Source of the DNA: Nostoc sp. CCCryo 231-06
GTDB lineage: Bacteria; Cyanobacteriota; Cyanobacteriia; Cyanobacteriales; Nostocaceae
Length of the DNA stretch: 43,868 bases
Direction of reading: 5' to 3'
Assembly: GCA_023522315.1 (NCBI GenBank)
Contig: JAHCSU010000639.1
Location: 1-43,868 of the forward strand
The translations under genes and the position numbers were made by a program. Each line of letters opens with the position of its first letter. Within the stretch, counting starts at the first letter, position 1. Positions 33,449 through 41,481 of the stretch are shown piece after piece. A model generated the notes under the pieces. It searched no databases, was not told the origin of the DNA, and worked only from the letters and a program-made list of their open reading frames with translations.

Positions 33449-34996
33449 ATGAGCGGGCAAAATCAAAACCAGGGTAATTGCGTAGGCGTAGCCCGCCGTA
33501 GGCATCGCCAAAACTTAATATCGGAGACATATCCCCCATCTACAGATGAGGATGCAAATGCAGACTCAAGGGACTTTTTCGCCGATATTTTTGCAGATTT
33601 TGAGCCGCAGAACACCACAGACGGCAGCTATAGGGGAACAATGGCGAAAATAAAAGCAACAGAATTACAGTATCAAGAAGTTTTTGAGCAGAAGTTTGTC
33701 GAAGCTAATACTAATTTAAAGAGGGATAGAATTAGAGTTACCATTAAACAAACTGGCAATTCTCTTCAGTTACGGGCTACCCTACCGTTAAAACCAGGCG
33801 ATGCCTACGGCGGGCATTCGCGGAGCGTCTCGCAGAGAAGCCAACGCAGCTTGGGTAAGGAAAAAAAGCAGTATGACTTGTCTCTAGGGATACCAGCCAA
33901 TTTAGAGGGGCTGAAAACTGCGATCGAGGAAAGTTACGAGTTGGGTAAATTAATTGCTCGTCATACTTTCGAGTGGAATGAGAAGTATTTAGGAATTAAA
34001 TCTAGAGAGAAGCAAGAGATAAAAAATATTGGGGAATTATTAGATACATTTGAGGATAAATATTATCAAACCCGTCAAAAGACTATCACCAGTGAAAATA
34101 CTTTTTCTAACTATATATCTGTAATTAAAAGAAACTTTCCTTTAACCACTTTGACAACAAAAAATAACTTTGAGGAAATTATTAATTCATTTCAGGGAAA
34201 TAAAAAAAATGAACTGATTGCGGTAACTTCTGTTTTTATTAAAACCTTTCAGTTGGGATTTGCACTTGATGTGACAAGGGATCATGTCACCCCTGCCCAT
34301 CGAGAAATACCTGACAATGATAAAATAGTATCTTCTTTTGACCTATTTGAAAAATTCGCCCTTAATCGCAAAAATACAAATATCACTGATGAAATTGACA
34401 CCTGGGAAATGTGGCGTTGGGTATATGGAATGTTGGCAACCTTCGGGTTAAGACCAAGGGAATTATTTGTGGAACCAGATATTAATTGGTGGATGTCTCC
34501 CCAAAATATCGACCATACTTGGAAAGTCAATAAAAATACAAAAACTGGATATCGAGAAGTTATCCCCTTTGTACCGGAATGGATAGAATTATTTGATTTA
34601 CAAAATCCCAAATCATTAAAGATTTTAGAAAAAAAGGTGACAAAAATTGCATCTGTGCAAAATATTAATTGGATGCGAAGAGATATATCCAGATGGTTTA
34701 GAAAAGTGGGAATTGAGTTTCAACCCTACGATTTGCGTCATGCTTGTGCGATTCGAGCGCATCTTCAGGGAATACCCATTAAAGCCGCAGCAGACAATTT
34801 AGGTCATACTGTTGATGAACATACAAAAACCTACCAGCGTTGGTTTGGTATTGAAAACCGGAAAAAAGCCTTTGGTGAGGTAATTAGTCAAAAGTCGTTA
34901 ATTGAGTTGCAGAAGAATGAAATATTGGCGCTACGGATGGAGAATGAAAGGTTAAAGTTGAAAGTTGAAAAGTGGAAGTTCTCGGAAAATGTCTAA
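33449..34996 (+). CDS. xisC: XisC-type site-specific recombinase (hupL element excisase)
   Basis: 515 aa from 33449; the ATG at 33641 (MAKIKATELQYQ) has AGGGGAACA directly before it and is an equally good start, giving 451 aa. Homologous to XisA: MWRWVYGMLATFGLRPRELF, YDLRHACAIRAHLQGIPIKA, LGHT and HTKTYQRWFG with the presumed nucleophilic Tyr. The coding sequence has two in-frame repeat insertions: 21 bp at 33483-33503 and 42 bp at 33803-33844. The latter gives a 14-residue Ser/Arg-rich stretch where XisA has none. It points into the element from the hupL 3' side. Confidence 0.93.
   Translation: MSGQNQNQGNCVGVARRRHRQNLISETYPPSTDEDANADSRDFFADIFADFEPQNTTDGSYRGTMAKIKATELQYQEVFEQKFVEANTNLKRDRIRVTIKQTGNSLQLRATLPLKPGDAYGGHSRSVSQRSQRSLGKEKKQYDLSLGIPANLEGLKTAIEESYELGKLIARHTFEWNEKYLGIKSREKQEIKNIGELLDTFEDKYYQTRQKTITSENTFSNYISVIKRNFPLTTLTTKNNFEEIINSFQGNKKNELIAVTSVFIKTFQLGFALDVTRDHVTPAHREIPDNDKIVSSFDLFEKFALNRKNTNITDEIDTWEMWRWVYGMLATFGLRPRELFVEPDINWWMSPQNIDHTWKVNKNTKTGYREVIPFVPEWIELFDLQNPKSLKILEKKVTKIASVQNINWMRRDISRWFRKVGIEFQPYDLRHACAIRAHLQGIPIKAAADNLGHTVDEHTKTYQRWFGIENRKKAFGEVISQKSLIELQKNEILALRMENERLKLKVEKWKFSENV
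33483..33503. repeat. 21-bp insertion in a HIP1 site, xisC 5' region
   Basis: GCG (33480-33482) and ATCGC (33504-33508) flank the insert; removal restores GCGATCGC in frame. It lies between the two possible xisC starts. Confidence 0.75.
33803..33844. repeat. 42-bp insertion in a HIP1 site, in frame in xisC
   Basis: GCGAT (33798-33802) and CGC (33845-33847) flank 42 bp, twice the usual 21. Removal gives the peptide KPGDRSLGKEKKQY, which lines up with KPGDKDSNGTGRKQY in XisA. The insert seems to combine two repeat types (one with TCGCGGAGCGTCTCGC). Confidence 0.8.
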
Positions 34997-35060
34997 AAAT
35001 CCAGAGGACTGTGAACAGCTTTACCACTCCGGTAGCATAAATAATTGTTAAGCGATCACC

Positions 35061-35142
35061 GCATAAAAAAACATTGGAGAGGACAAATATGATATTTTTG
35101 GTTTGAGTTAGAGGCGATCGCCGCTCAATTCAGCCGTTAGGC
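35061..35142 (+). other. attC-like site A (integron cassette recombination site)
   Basis: The right end is GTTAGGC (35136-35142), fitting the R' core GTTRRRY. The inner arms TTGGAGAGG (35074-35082) and CCGCTCAA (35121-35128) pair with one mismatch and a bulged G, as in attC L boxes. The left end GCATAAA (35061-35067) is a degenerate R'' box. Total 82 bp, in the usual attC range. Confidence 0.55.
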
Positions 35143-35219
35143 TTCTTGAGTGATAGGTTAAGGCAATATATCCTAATGTCTATTTAAGTTGTGACAAACA
35201 CCCCTTATGAAAAAGTGAG

Positions 35220-35669
35220 ATGAGAGGTCAAATCTGGTACATTGCTCTTCTAATCGGACTAATGTGCATTGTTCGGTTTAGTCTCAGTACCGTCGGCTAT
35301 GTTGCCCCATATTGGTTGATGGAGCAGATGAGCATTCCTATAAATTCAAATGTTCAAATGCCCTACACTATTCGTGTTTGGGCGATTAGAGACATTGTGC
35401 TTGCTGTGCTTGTTGCTTCTGCAAATAGAAATACTGTGAAAACACTTCTGTTTGCATGTATTGCCATTGATGTGACTGATATCATATCTGCACATTTGGG
35501 TGGTGTAGCAGGGTTATTTAATGAATCCGAAACTTGGTCGCTCAAGCTTACTGCTATTGCTGCGCTTGTCCCCGAATCTATAGCATTAGTTTTGCTCACT
35601 GTTCGCAAACTCCAAGAGCAGACTGATCTTGAGAAGAATCAAGTCAAAAGCTCAGAAACCATTGTTTAA
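35220..35669 (+). CDS. small membrane protein in an integron-like cassette
   Basis: 149 aa with about four hydrophobic segments (WYIALLIGLMCIVRFSLSTV, IRDIVLAVLVASANR, LLFACIAIDVTDIISAHLGG and LTAIAALVPESIALVLLTV). The R..DI..A and D..D patterns recall DUF4267-type membrane proteins, but this is tentative. The context is telling: an attC-like right end (GTTAGGC) lies 77 bp before the ATG, and GCCTAAC, the matching R'' box, begins 5 bp after the stop. This is the layout of a gene cassette. Function unknown. Confidence 0.7.
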   Translation: MRGQIWYIALLIGLMCIVRFSLSTVGYVAPYWLMEQMSIPINSNVQMPYTIRVWAIRDIVLAVLVASANRNTVKTLLFACIAIDVTDIISAHLGGVAGLFNESETWSLKLTAIAALVPESIALVLLTVRKLQEQTDLEKNQVKSSETIV

Positions 35670-35673
35670 CAAA

Positions 35674-35700
35674 GCCTAACAACTGCCCTGCACCGGAACG
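35674..35700 (+). other. attC-like site C, left half only
   Basis: GCCTAAC (35674-35680) fits R'' RYYYAAC and is the exact complement of GTTAGGC in site A. It is followed by AACTGCCCTGCACCGGAACG, the typical start of an attC stem. The right arm is missing, replaced at 35729 by a different repeat. Confidence 0.5.
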
Positions 35701-35728
35701 GATCAATTTCTTTGTTGAGTTACAAAAG

Positions 35729-35850
35729 CGCGATCGCTGATCTTGTAGGGTGCGTTAACGAAGTGTAACGCACAATCAAATATACACAAATGTAACGCAC
35801 CGTTTTCATGTTAATTTAAGGTGTATTACGCTATCGCTAACACACCCTAC
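35729..35850. repeat. dispersed GTAGGGTGCGTTA repeat, copy 1
   Basis: It begins GCGATCGCTGATCTTGTAGG and ends in a hairpin made of TTACGCTATCGCTAACACACC. Related copies are at 38320-38364 (partial), 41388-41481 and, more diverged, 10442-10478 and 37033-37087. Confidence 0.75.
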
Positions 35851-35911
35851 GACTAATGGTATTCTCTTAAAAGTAGTATTGAGACTAAATATCTAATAGA
35901 AAACTTAAAAT

Positions 35912-36967
35912 ATGTCAAATGCTGACAATACACAGTCAAACACTAATGTCCTAGTAAAAGAAACTCCCATTTCTCCAGGATTCTATACAACCAATATCAA
36001 GAAGCTTGCGAATATTGATTATTTAAGATTTCAAGAAGACTTTGATACCGTTATTACAGATTTAAAAAATGACTACAACAAAGACAAATTTGTACGTGAT
36101 AACAGTTTTAACCAGTCTTGGGATCATATTCAAGGCGAAGCGAGAGAACTCATAATTAAGCTTCTAGAAATGTATTGTGCGGCTGAGTACTCAGGATTCA
36201 TCCTGTACAAAGAATTGTCATATCAACTTAGGAAAACAAATAGTACCCTTTCAGATGGTTTTTCCTTCATGTCTCGTGATGAAGCCCGTCACGCTAGTTT
36301 TCTAAATAAAGCTTTGAGAGATTTTCATCTCACACCTAGCTTGGAATTTCTAAAAAAAGAAGATAGAAAATATCATTTCTTACCTTTTTCATGGTTTATT
36401 CATTCTACTTATCTATCCGAGAAAATATCTAGTTGTTATTACATAAATATTTTTGATCATTTGAAATCTTATCCTGAATACTCTATTTACCCTCTTTTTG
36501 GACTTTATAAATCATGGAGTGAGGACGAGAATCGGCATGGAGATTTTGTTGGCACGATTATTAAATCACAATCGTATCTTTCTAATGGATTAAAGGCAAG
36601 ATTAGTCTGCAAATTTTATTTGGTCTTGATCTTTAGCATCACATACTTGAAATACAAGGATAACGAAAAACTTTTTGCATTAATTGGGTTGGATTCTTGT
36701 GAATACTATATTAATACGATAAAAAATGTCAATAAATCTGTTGAAAAACACTTGCCAGTTATTCTAGATATTGAAAATTCACAGTTTTTTAAGAAATTAG
36801 ATGTCTGTATTTTGCATATTTCAGAAAACAAAAAAATTAGTATTTCAAAACACTACAAACTCCTGAAATTCATAAAGAAAATTCCACATTACGTTGCTCT
36901 TGTCTTGATTCTGTTAAGCTTGTTTCTTGTGAAATCAATTGACACACGCGATAAGAGAATGGCTTAG
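35912..36967 (+). CDS. AcsF-like di-iron Mg-protoporphyrin monomethylester cyclase homologue
   Basis: 351 aa, near the usual AcsF/ChlA length. AcsF is the O2-dependent cyclase that makes ring E of chlorophyll. Ligand motifs are kept: EMYCAAEYSGF, SRDEARHASFLNKAL, YLSEKIS and SEDENRHGDF. The C-terminal hydrophobic IPHYVALVLILLSLFLVKSID also matches the family. Outside these motifs it looks diverged and AT-rich, so it is probably not the main housekeeping copy. An attC-like R'' trace (GCCTAAAC) follows the stop. It lies inside the hupL element, so heterocysts lose it. Activity cannot be judged by eye. Confidence 0.85.
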   Translation: MSNADNTQSNTNVLVKETPISPGFYTTNIKKLANIDYLRFQEDFDTVITDLKNDYNKDKFVRDNSFNQSWDHIQGEARELIIKLLEMYCAAEYSGFILYKELSYQLRKTNSTLSDGFSFMSRDEARHASFLNKALRDFHLTPSLEFLKKEDRKYHFLPFSWFIHSTYLSEKISSCYYINIFDHLKSYPEYSIYPLFGLYKSWSEDENRHGDFVGTIIKSQSYLSNGLKARLVCKFYLVLIFSITYLKYKDNEKLFALIGLDSCEYYINTIKNVNKSVEKHLPVILDIENSQFFKKLDVCILHISENKKISISKHYKLLKFIKKIPHYVALVLILLSLFLVKSIDTRDKRMA

Positions 36968-37197
36968 AAGCCTAAACGAGTGTGTTCTAGAAGTCGTTGA
37001 AGGTTGGGGACGAGCGCGTACAATCTGTCTAGCGCGATCGCCGATCTTGTGGAGTTTTCTTAATGAAATGTAACGCACCTTTTTGAATTGAAAGAGTCCC
37101 TTTCAAGCTTTCTGGTCAGCTAGGATGGAGAATAGACAATGCTCAAAAAAAGTCGCAAATTGACGAATCTAATCACAGTGAAAAAAGATGCGCCCAA

Positions 37198-37476
37198 ATG
37201 TTGACTCTTTTGAAAATAGAACGACTTATGCAAGCCTTGGGTAGAGAAGGTCAAGGTTCAGGCTGCATTTACTTTACAGGTGGTGCTAGTGCCTTATTAA
37301 TTGGGTGGCGTAGTTCTACGATTGATGTTGATATTCGTCTAGATCCTGAACCTCTAGGCATTTTCCAAGCGATTCCTAAGTCGTGCTGCGCGATCGCTCA
37401 ATATCCATTTTCTTGTGCTTCATTAACTATTATTAACTGCGATCGCGCAAGTGCTGACTTGTCAGTTCGCTATTAA
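37198..37476 (+). pseudogene. nucleotidyltransferase-like protein, truncated
   Basis: The first ~60 codons read MLTLLKIERLMQALGREGQG, then FTGGASALLIGWRSSTIDVD, the start of a nucleotidyltransferase-like (DUF6036-type) family. GG...R.ST.DVDI is the usual GS...D.D active site pattern. After FQAIPK the sequence changes to HIP1-rich debris (GCGATCGCTCAATATCC) and stops. The rest of the family domain is absent, so it is a broken gene. Confidence 0.7.
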
Positions 37477-37582
37477 TTAGAGAATCTTAGCTTAGATTAT
37501 CAAGGGATTGAAATAGGATCACGTTAATATCGTTTAAGGTAATATGACAGAATAATTTAATAAATTTATTAGTATTTTACCC

Positions 37583-37918
37583 TTGATCATTCATATTTTA
37601 CAAGAACCTGCAACACCTACCCAAATCAACGAGATGCTTCAAGCTAATCGTTTCTATATTAAAACAGCCGTAGATATACGTCATCAAATTTTGGCAGGTG
37701 GAGGTGAAATGCACTCGGACTGCGAAACCATTTTACTTGAGAATGGAAGTCAACAGCAGGATGTTTGGGGCGCGAGTTGGAATCCTATTTCTCAAGAGAT
37801 TTTTTATGAATCAATGGTAAATCTCCGGCCACGTCAAAATAGAGCGATGGAGATTTTAGATCCAGCGATTCGGGAACAGGTCAAACAAATCATCCACAAG
37901 TTATTAGGAGGCGTATGA
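37583..37918 (+). CDS. DUF5674-like protein
   Basis: 111 aa from a TTG at 37583 (MIIHILQEPATPTQINEML). Contains FYIKTAVDIRHQILAGGGEMHSDCE and VWGASWNP, recalling the small DUF5674 family. It overlaps the next gene by 4 bp (ATGA), so the two form a pair. Function unknown; a toxin-antitoxin-like pair is possible from size and coupling. Confidence 0.7.
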   Translation: MIIHILQEPATPTQINEMLQANRFYIKTAVDIRHQILAGGGEMHSDCETILLENGSQQQDVWGASWNPISQEIFYESMVNLRPRQNRAMEILDPAIREQVKQIIHKLLGGV

Positions 37919-38262
37919 ATAACTGGACTGTAGAACAAATTGCGTTTCGGTGCGATCGCCTTTCTGTCCGTCTTGAACGATTGGCACAGAACTTTCTGCA
38001 AATGGCATCTCTCAGTTTGGATGGGGTTAATGGGGAAGGGGTACTTGGGATTGTTAGAGAAAGTAAAGTATTTTTAGAACTGACAGCCATTGATTTAGAT
38101 GTGGACAGTGCCTTTGAATTAGCTCAAATACAACGTCAATTGTCTCGATGGCATACCCATTGGTTGGAGACTTGGGTAAGTGATTCTAGTCGTCTGGAAA
38201 TTTCAACCTTGTCTCAAACCTGGGCAAATCGAATTAGGGAGATGGCAGGAGTTCTGGTTTAA
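37915..38262 (+). CDS. hypothetical partner of the DUF5674 gene (115 aa)
   Basis: Helical, acidic, no domain recognised: MNNWTVEQIAFRCDRLSVRL and DVDSAFELAQIQRQLSRWH. Translationally coupled to the gene before it, with GGAGGCGT ahead of the ATG. Followed by a dispersed-repeat cluster. Confidence 0.65.
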   Translation: MNNWTVEQIAFRCDRLSVRLERLAQNFLQMASLSLDGVNGEGVLGIVRESKVFLELTAIDLDVDSAFELAQIQRQLSRWHTHWLETWVSDSSRLEISTLSQTWANRIREMAGVLV

Positions 38263-38402
38263 GGTTTTTAGTGCGATAGCGTTCGCGAAGCGTGTGCCTT
38301 GCACTCAGCGCGACCTAGTAATCGCCGCTCTTGTAGGGTGCGTTAATGGAATGTAACGCACCTTATTACTGACTTGAACGCAGTTCCAATTTTTTAGTGC
38401 GA

Positions 38403-38735
38403 TTATGAGAGGGCAAGCAATGATGAATTTTCATCTTCATAAAATAATTTTATCGTGCTGAACTCCCTACGCAGTAAATTTTCAACTTGTAAGGTAGAAC
38501 AGTTTCCAAGTCTAAGCCAGATGACTTTTGGGGGATTCCCAAACACTAGACTCAGATCGTGCATATCAGCATCTTTCGAGACGATCATAAAATCATTATC
38601 TTTTGCATAATTCCAAACTATCGGGTCTATCGTTGCTTTCATGTCTACATCCCGAACATGAAGTGAGTCTGGAAAAAGATCGCTCAAGCGGGTGGATAAT
38701 TTAGGGGATAAGTTTTCATCAAACAGTAATTTCAT
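38403..38735 (-). CDS. DUF5615 PIN-like toxin
   Basis: 110 aa. Family features: MKLLFDENLSPKLSTRLSDLFP, then HVRDVDMKATIDPIVWNYAKD, DFMIVSKDADMHD and KVIWLRLGNCST. PIN-like nuclease fold, usually toxin of a DUF433-DUF5615 module. Overlaps the DUF433 gene by 4 bp. Confidence 0.93.
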   Translation of the reverse strand: MKLLFDENLSPKLSTRLSDLFPDSLHVRDVDMKATIDPIVWNYAKDNDFMIVSKDADMHDLSLVFGNPPKVIWLRLGNCSTLQVENLLRREFSTIKLFYEDENSSLLALS

Positions 38736-38962
38736 GCTGATAATGGAGAAATCATAAGCCGACGTTCACGGTCAGCCGCATAAGCAATACAAGCTTTTAA
38801 ATCTTCTCGCGTTAGATCGGGAAAATCATCAAGAATTTCTGCTTCGGTCATCTCGGAAGCTAGGTATTCAAGCACCTCATAAACTGTAATTCGCAAGCCA
38901 CGTACACAAGGCTTACCACCGCGTTTATTCGCTTCGATTGTGATATAATTTCTGTAATTCAT
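38732..38962 (-). CDS. DUF433 antitoxin
   Basis: 76 aa from the ATG at 38962 (MNYRNYITIEANKRGGKPCV). DUF433 signature: GGKPCVRGLRITVYEVLEYLASEMTEAEILDDFPDLTREDLKACIAYAAD. A longer reading frame starts at 39094 but its first 44 residues run from the 21-bp repeat region, so the shorter one is preferred. Confidence 0.9.
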   Translation of the reverse strand: MNYRNYITIEANKRGGKPCVRGLRITVYEVLEYLASEMTEAEILDDFPDLTREDLKACIAYAADRERRLMISPLSA

Positions 38963-39059
38963 AGGTGGCTTTGCATTTTTGCCAATTCGTCTGATCGTAC
39001 CATGTATTTCTGCTAAAAACTCAATAATTTCACCGTTAAACATCTTTGAGAAAAGCGAT

Positions 39060-39080
39060 GCCTCCGGCACGCTGCGCGAA
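39060..39080. repeat. 21-bp insertion in a HIP1 site (occupied copy)
   Basis: GCGAT (39055-39059) and CGC (39081-39083) flank the insert. The sequence on its right, CGCTCAATATCCAAACAAAG, recurs at 41597 directly after an uninterrupted CGAT, so the window contains both an occupied and an empty version. Confidence 0.8.
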
Positions 39081-39120
39081 CGCTCAATATCCAAACAAAG
39101 AAATCAATAATTCAAAATAC

Positions 39121-40671
39121 TCACGCCCGAATCACAGTAATCGCACGTTGATTTTCCGTCACAACAACCTGGGTGGATAAACGTTCTTCCATTGGTAGGG
39201 CATTTTTACGCCTGTCGAACACAAATAACCAACCAAAATCCAACCCCAAACGGGCTAAATAGGATTCTAATTGCTCAATACCCTCAGTTTGGGGGTCACG
39301 CTTTTTCTCCCGCCATACCTTTAACTCAATACCTAACGTTACATCTTTGTAACGCAGACATAAATCCATTCTGTCACTACCAATTGCATATTCCCTCTCC
39401 AGCGTTCCACCACCGTTAACAACACGATGCAAGAAAGCCATTAATACGATATGCGGTGCGATTTCATGATAGCCAGTGCTACCTAATAATGGTTCTCCAT
39501 GCTGTCGCCAAAACTTGAGAAATGCTGCAAGTAACGCATCTATATTTAACTCCCCTTCTGGGTTTAACCAAGTTGGTGCAATTACTGGCAGGGAAGCCAT
39601 TGGTGTCACAGTTAATACCCTGGGTAAAACTTCCCGATAAATTGGATTAGCAATGGTTAATCCACCTTGGGGGTGCATTTTACACAAACCCAAATCAATC
39701 ACAAATTGAATATCATCGTTGGGTATATCCCCCAATTCCAAACCCGCTAACATCGGCTCGATAATCGCTTTTATCCTTGGTTCCCGTAAGCGTTCGGCTA
39801 AACTATCAAGATGAGTATCTTGACGGGCAATTAATATTTCTTTAGCTTGTAAAATATGCTCTTTTTTAATAGAAATACTTCTATCCTTAACCATTTTTTC
39901 CACAACTTCTTTAGCAAGAGCATTAACTAACCAAGGTTGTCCCTGAGTTAAATCAAAGGCTGTGGCTGTGGCTTCTGGAGTGAAAATTTGTCCTGTTTCT
40001 TCTGTATGTTGTTGATATAGTTCTTGCACCTCTACAGCATTAAAATCTCTCAGAGTAATCGAACTGACTTTAATATTAAAAGGACTGGATGTGTTTAATC
40101 TATCACTACCACCCGATGCAACCTTATAATCCCGCACATCGCGCAAACCAATTAATCCCACAGATATGGGAAAATTTTCTGGACGACTGCGATAACCATC
40201 ACGTAACTGTCGCAAAACCGAAATCAAGGTTTCGTCTTGTAAAGAGTCAATTTCATCTATAAATAATACCAAGGGACGCGCGATCGCTCGTGACCAAGCT
40301 CTTAAATTTTCGCCAATTCTCTGACCGGGAGCATTATAAACCCACATTGGGGGTTGTAGTTCTGGGGGTAGGTTATCCTGAATTGTATTCTGCCAAGTTC
40401 CCAAAATCGCCAATTCTGCTGCACCTGGGTCATGATTAAATGCACTTCCCACCTCTGCCGATACCACTACTGCTGCATAACTTCCAGTTGCGGTAAGTTG
40501 CTGCGCTAGGGCTAACATTGCCGTTGTTTTCCCCGTTTGTCGCGGTGCATGAACGACAAAATAACTACGCTGTTGGATTAGCTCCTCCAAATCTGGTAAT
40601 CGTGTTGTTGGAGATAGCATATAGTGGATATCGTCTTTACAAGGACCTGCAATATTGAACCAGCGAGACAT
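39121..40671 (-). CDS. AAA-like ATPase with C-terminal nuclease-like domain
   Basis: About 516 aa from the ATG at 40671 (MSRWFNIAGPCKDDIHYM); an upstream ATG at 40695 adds eight residues. Walker A is APRQTGKTTAMLAL, Walker B is LVLFIDEIDSL, then sensor-like LIGLRDVRDY. The C-terminal part has DRMDLCLRYKDVTLGIELKVWR, which resembles a PD-(D/E)xK core (D...E-x-K). Proteins of this layout (AAA-ATPase-like plus PD-(D/E)XK) are common in cyanobacterial accessory DNA. The function is not known; a nuclease role is inferred from the motif. Confidence 0.8.
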   Translation of the reverse strand: MSRWFNIAGPCKDDIHYMLSPTTRLPDLEELIQQRSYFVVHAPRQTGKTTAMLALAQQLTATGSYAAVVVSAEVGSAFNHDPGAAELAILGTWQNTIQDNLPPELQPPMWVYNAPGQRIGENLRAWSRAIARPLVLFIDEIDSLQDETLISVLRQLRDGYRSRPENFPISVGLIGLRDVRDYKVASGGSDRLNTSSPFNIKVSSITLRDFNAVEVQELYQQHTEETGQIFTPEATATAFDLTQGQPWLVNALAKEVVEKMVKDRSISIKKEHILQAKEILIARQDTHLDSLAERLREPRIKAIIEPMLAGLELGDIPNDDIQFVIDLGLCKMHPQGGLTIANPIYREVLPRVLTVTPMASLPVIAPTWLNPEGELNIDALLAAFLKFWRQHGEPLLGSTGYHEIAPHIVLMAFLHRVVNGGGTLEREYAIGSDRMDLCLRYKDVTLGIELKVWREKKRDPQTEGIEQLESYLARLGLDFGWLFVFDRRKNALPMEERLSTQVVVTENQRAITVIRA

Positions 40672-40763
40672 GGGATTTTGGCAGTTGGCGGACACTTTGA
40701 GTTTAGACGATTTTGGGGTTGGGGATGGCAGGAAGGGCTAATTGGGGATTTTTGTTTGTTTAA

Positions 40764-41177
40764 GCATCGGGTAGATATACCGAATCATTCCGTCTATTAC
40801 CCGGATATTGTTATCCACCCAGATTTGGGTATTTATCCAGAGATTTTAGCAATGGAAACCCAAATATACATTTACCAAATCTTCCTTATGGCCCAGATAC
40901 ATGTAAACAAGGATTCGTCTGGCGAGAAGCAATAGCAGATGATCATGTATGCGTTCGGACTGAATCGAGGTCTCAGGCAGTTGATGATAATAATAACGCT
41001 GCAAGTCGTCGTGAAACAAACGGTGGGCCTTATAATCCCGACACTTGTAAACAAGGGTTCGTATGGCGAGAAGTTGTGCCTCCAGATCATGTTTGTGTTA
41101 CGCCACAGAGACGCGATCAAACAAGGCAAGAAAATTCTCAATTTGAAAATAATCGTGTAAGAGGCTCGTCATGGTAA
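40764..41177 (+). pseudogene. fragment of a secreted-type CxxGFVWREA repeat protein
   Basis: An open frame with no ATG start encodes two copies of a 45-55-residue module: GPDTCKQGFVWREAIADDHV with CVRTESRSQAVDDNN, then NPDTCKQGFVWREVVPPDHV with CVTPQRRDQTRQEN. The Cys-x-x-GFVWREA...DHVCV module is known from secreted proteins of unknown function. The frame is closed upstream by TAA at 40761. It is the 3' part of a broken gene; its last 7 bases overlap the ATG of the next fragment. Confidence 0.6.
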
Positions 41178-41398
41178 AAGTTTTCTTCTTACTGTATGTC
41201 TCGTTAGTTAGCCTCATGCTTGTCTTATCACCATCACCAGCTTTTGCGTCAGATCTAAATTCAGATGTCGAACAGCAAGTTCTTCAGGTCATTCGCAAAC
41301 ACCCAGAAGTGATTTTAGAATCCATTCAGGATTTTCAACAACAGCAACAGGAGAAAGAAAAACAAGAGAAACTTTCACTTTTACAGTGCGATCGCTGA
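41171..41398 (+). pseudogene. DsbA-like thioredoxin, N-terminal fragment
   Basis: 75 codons: a signal peptide (MVKVFFLLYVSLVSLMLVLS...AFASD) and the helical start VLQVIRKHPEVILESIQDFQ with a Gln-rich stretch, as at the N-terminus of cyanobacterial DsbA-family thioredoxins. The frame then enters the dispersed repeat at 41388 and stops (QCDR). The thioredoxin fold with CxxC is missing. Confidence 0.65.
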
Positions 41399-41481
41399 TC
41401 TTGTAGGGTGCGTTACACTTCGTTAACGCACCATCTTGATGTTAATTTAAGGTGTGTTACGCTATCGCTAACACACCCTAC
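41388..41481. repeat. dispersed GTAGGGTGCGTTA repeat, copy 2
   Basis: It begins GCGATCGCTGATCTTGTAGG, like the copy at 35729, and ends with the same hairpin (TTACGCTATCGCTAACACACC). It interrupts the DsbA-like gene. Confidence 0.8.

Noticed and set aside
40624-40935. 103-codon plus-strand frame
   Set aside because: Its 5' part is antisense to the ATPase gene, and over its 3' part another frame encodes the first CKQGFVWREA module, so this frame is a shadow.
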